Positions 27,092-27,121 of a stretch of 27,121 nucleotides of DNA are shown in pieces. Each line of letters opens with the position of its first letter. Within the stretch, counting starts at the first letter, position 1. A program made the position numbers and the translations under genes. The notes under the pieces were generated by a model, which saw only the letters and a program-made list of their open reading frames with translations, searched no databases and was not told where the DNA came from. This DNA comes from Chara braunii. Taxonomy: Eukaryota; Streptophyta; Charophyceae; Charales; Characeae. The stretch is taken from contig BFEA01000068.1 in the NCBI GenBank assembly GCA_003427395.1, forward strand, positions 2,712,882 to 2,740,002, written 5' to 3'.

Positions 27092-27121
27092 AGGGGGGGA
27101 AAGAGAGAGAGAGAGAGAGAG
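27092..27121. repeat. GA microsatellite at window end
   Basis: G-run followed by (GA)n running to the last base. Confidence 0.85.

Overview
The window looks like nuclear, non-coding, transposon-packed eukaryotic DNA. There is no convincing host gene, rRNA, tRNA, CRISPR array or bacterial-type operon. Almost all of the 27 kb can be assigned to non-LTR retrotransposons (LINEs), short DNA transposons and a short A/T-tailed tandem repeat. Each LINE carries an APE-type endonuclease (EN), a reverse transcriptase (RT) and a C-terminal CX2C...HX4C zinc module of the zf-RVT kind, or the 3' part of that set. The zf-RVT module is common in plant L1-type LINEs, so a large-genome plant or streptophyte alga is my best guess. 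That is inference, not proof.

The oldest layer appears to be a head-to-tail array of about 230-315 bp units, here called U, read on the minus strand. U1 is 326-555. U2 is 556-600 + 9435-9547 + 13879-14019. U3 is 14020-14301. U4 is 14302-14512 + 22912-22967. U5 is 22968-23194. The other elements landed in or next to this array. LINE-1 (plus, 601-9420, about 8.8 kb, full length, 14-bp target-site duplication, TSD) split U2. Element Y (9548-13875, TIR GGGCATA, TSD TCA) split U2 again; inside Y sit the 5'-truncated LINE-2 (plus) and a Tourist-like MITE (13483-13864). LINE-3 (minus, 14513-22911, about 8.4 kb, probably full length) entered the T-rich spacer of U4 and was later split in its RT by a 487-bp hAT-like MITE (17720-18206, 8-bp TSD). 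LINE-4 (minus, 23277-25928, 5'-truncated, 10-bp TSD) lies beyond U5. It carries a nested retrocopy X (24242-25153) and a second Tourist-like MITE (25378-25738).

From 25939 to 26153 the sequence is homopolymer and probably partly an assembly artefact. The last kilobase holds CA-rich repeats, an 85-bp foldback, a minus-strand LINE 3'-end fragment and a terminal GA microsatellite.

All LINE coding regions are broken by stops and frameshifts, so no element here looks autonomous. The points most worth a second look are: a short stem-loop near the 3' end of the LINEs and their fragments whose base pairs covary; an LADD/LGDD form of the RT catalytic box; the 2.7-kb LINE-2 frame interrupted only by TGA codons; and a complete insertion chronology supported by TSDs and empty sites.
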